Part shown: piece by piece, positions 62,944-64,000 of the stretch | How the letters are laid out: each line of letters begins with the position of its first letter | How positions within the stretch are numbered: position 1 is the stretch's first letter | Origin: Opitutaceae bacterium TAV5 | GTDB taxonomy: Bacteria; Verrucomicrobiota; Verrucomicrobiia; Opitutales; Opitutaceae | Assembly (NCBI GenBank): GCA_000242935.3 | Contig: CP007053.1 | Coordinates: 3,457,001-3,521,000, forward strand | Length of the DNA: 64,000 nucleotides | Direction: 5' to 3' | The notes under the pieces: model-generated | Database searches by the model: none | Seen by the model: only the letters and a program-made list of their open reading frames with translations | Told to the model about the DNA's origin: nothing | Program-made: the position numbers and the translations under genes

Positions 62944-64000
62944 TTATGGCAGTCGTTTGGTGAAGAGGAGGCGGGTCTCGATTTTTTCGACAGGCAGACC
63001 GGTGAGAAGGGCGGCGGCGCGGCGGTAGATGTCGAGTTGCGATGCGTAGCGGGCGGTGGCGCGGGCGTGGTCGGCGTCGTCGCGGAGGCGGTCGGTCTTG
63101 AAATCGTGGATCGTAGCGGAGAAAGCGCGGCCGGAGGCGTCGCGGCGAATGACCACACGGTCGAAGGTGCCGGTGTACCAGGTGTCGCCAAACGCGACTT
63201 CGAAGGTGCGCTCGCGCCAGACTTCGGCTCGCGCGTCGGGACGCGCGAAAACGGCGGAACATGTCGCAGCGTTTTCGATACAGGCACGGGCTTCGGCGAT
63301 GGCAGGTTCGGGGATGCCTGCGGCGAAAAGCGCGGCTGTCCAGGCATCGGCCTCCCAGGTATCGAGCCATTCGACGGCGGCGAGGGCGTTGTGAACCGCG
63401 GTGCCGAAGGCGGCGGCGTGGTCGCCGGTGTTGCCAAACACGAGCGCGCCGGGCAGCGTGCCGGTTTTGGCGTCGGATGGCGTGCGGGGGATCAGGCGGC
63501 GGACAGGCTGGAAGGGAGCGGCGGCATTCCTGCCGCTGCGACGGGACGCGGAGCGGCCCGCCGGATCGGAGGGGGAGTTACCCGTGTCAGGCAGCGGCAG
63601 GAATGCCGCCGCTCCGGCACAGGTGTTGTCGGGACAGTCGCGGAACCAGGCCGGGTTGCCGGTGCTCCAGGCAGCAGGGAGGGTCAGGTCGCCGATGGTG
63701 ACTTCGTCACCGGCGGTGCCGAGGGATTCGGCGAGGATGCGGGGGAAATTTCTCGAGCGGCTGGACGTTTTGACCGGCTCGGTGATGAGGTACATGCCGA
63801 GTTTGGCCCGGGTCATCGCGACGTAGAAGAGACAGAGTTTTTCGTAGGCGGCATCGGATTCCTCTTCGGCCATCCAGGCGGCAAGCGCGGGATCGTGATC
63901 GGCGAAGAGTTTCGGGGGGAGGCTGAGAATCCATTCGGTGTTGCGTTCGTCGTCTTTTTTCACGGCGAGCGAGTCGCGGCGGCGGGTGGAAAGGGAGTTG
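62944..64000 (-). CDS. AddA/RecB-like helicase-nuclease, C-terminal part
   Basis: A partial gene running off the right edge; 352 residues are visible. The UvrD-type helicase motif VI is LCLFYVAMTRAKLGMYLI. The C-terminal RecB-type nuclease has GTFDRVVIRRDASGRAF with the metal-binding Asp and IHDFKTDRL with the Asp-x-Lys pair. This is an ATP-dependent exonuclease subunit for double-strand break repair, probably AddA. Between the helicase and nuclease parts lies about 35 residues encoded by an inverted-repeat element (63515-63615). The reading frame continues upstream beyond position 64000 (NSLSTRRRDSLAVKKDD), so the Met at 63963 is not the true start. Confidence 0.87.
   Translation of the reverse strand, partial: NSLSTRRRDSLAVKKDDERNTEWILSLPPKLFADHDPALAAWMAEEESDAAYEKLCLFYVAMTRAKLGMYLITEPVKTSSRSRNFPRILAESLGTAGDEVTIGDLTLPAAWSTGNPAWFRDCPDNTCAGAAAFLPLPDTGNSPSDPAGRSASRRSGRNAAAPFQPVRRLIPRTPSDAKTGTLPGALVFGNTGDHAAAFGTAVHNALAAVEWLDTWEADAWTAALFAAGIPEPAIAEARACIENAATCSAVFARPDARAEVWRERTFEVAFGDTWYTGTFDRVVIRRDASGRAFSATIHDFKTDRLRDDADHARATARYASQLDIYRRAAALLTGLPVEKIETRLLFTKRLP
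63515..63615. repeat. Inverted-repeat element (GGAGCGGCGGCATT type), copy 2, inside a gene
   Basis: Perfect 25-base arms, 63515-63539 beginning GGAGCGGCGGCATTCC and the complement at 63591-63615. The left arm matches 16886-16910. It lies within the reading frame of the helicase-nuclease and is translated there as AGAAAFLPLPDTG...SGRNAAAPFQP without a stop codon. It occupies the linker between two domains. Confidence 0.85.

Overview
The window is high-GC bacterial DNA with the features of a verrucomicrobium, most probably of the Opitutaceae. Four secreted proteins end in PEP-CTERM sorting signals. Three type II pseudopilin-like proteins carry an [19 protein letters not shown] methylation signal. 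A very large protein resembles the Verru_Chthon cassette protein A known from Verrucomicrobia. Carbohydrate-active enzymes, LacI and AraC regulators and sugar oxidoreductases are abundant. The family assignment is inference; no rRNA, tRNA, CRISPR array or insertion sequence was seen.

Layout. (1) 1-14752 is a polysaccharide region, mostly on the + strand: PEP-CTERM protein, GH42 glycosidase, a convergent FAD oxidoreductase, AraC regulator, second PEP-CTERM protein, pseudopilin, heparinase II/III-like lyase, PL5-type alginate lyase, mannose-6-phosphate isomerase-like protein and ROK sugar kinase. Three of its transcription units start behind the same near-palindrome, ATAACGTGTTAT. (2) 14774-32807 is mostly housekeeping: gpmI, ispE, an exported-looking LigB-type DNA ligase with an unknown partner, a porin plus ProV/ProW/ProX-type betaine transport operon, PTS enzyme I, an epimerase, and an ogt/ada-alkA alkylation repair pair. 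(3) 32883-43261 is a second carbohydrate and surface region: LacI regulator, a decayed AraC fragment, a four-gene minus-strand operon (cassette protein A, exported protein, PEP-CTERM protein, pseudopilin) and a divergent tandem-CBM PL20-like lyase. (4) 43325-62908 is a catabolic region: AraC and two LacI regulators, three Gfo/Idh/MocA oxidoreductases, a sugar-phosphate isomerase, EamA and three MFS transporters, PEP-CTERM protein, pseudopilin, alginate-lyase paralog, amidohydrolase, quinone oxidoreductase, SDR and an MDR dehydrogenase. (5) 62944-64000 is the C-terminal part of an AddA/RecB-like helicase-nuclease that continues beyond the window.

How it works together (inference). Secreted lyases and glycosidases would cut uronate- and mannose-containing polysaccharides, MFS carriers would import the products, and oxidoreductases and isomerases would feed them to central metabolism. 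A PEP-CTERM protein or a pseudopilin recurs at the head of or beside the enzyme genes, and three families of short palindromes define candidate regulons. No SusC/SusD pair was recognised, so this could be a different style of polysaccharide-utilisation locus. The window also holds at least nine interspersed long-inverted-repeat elements of several sequence families, one of them inside the helicase-nuclease reading frame.
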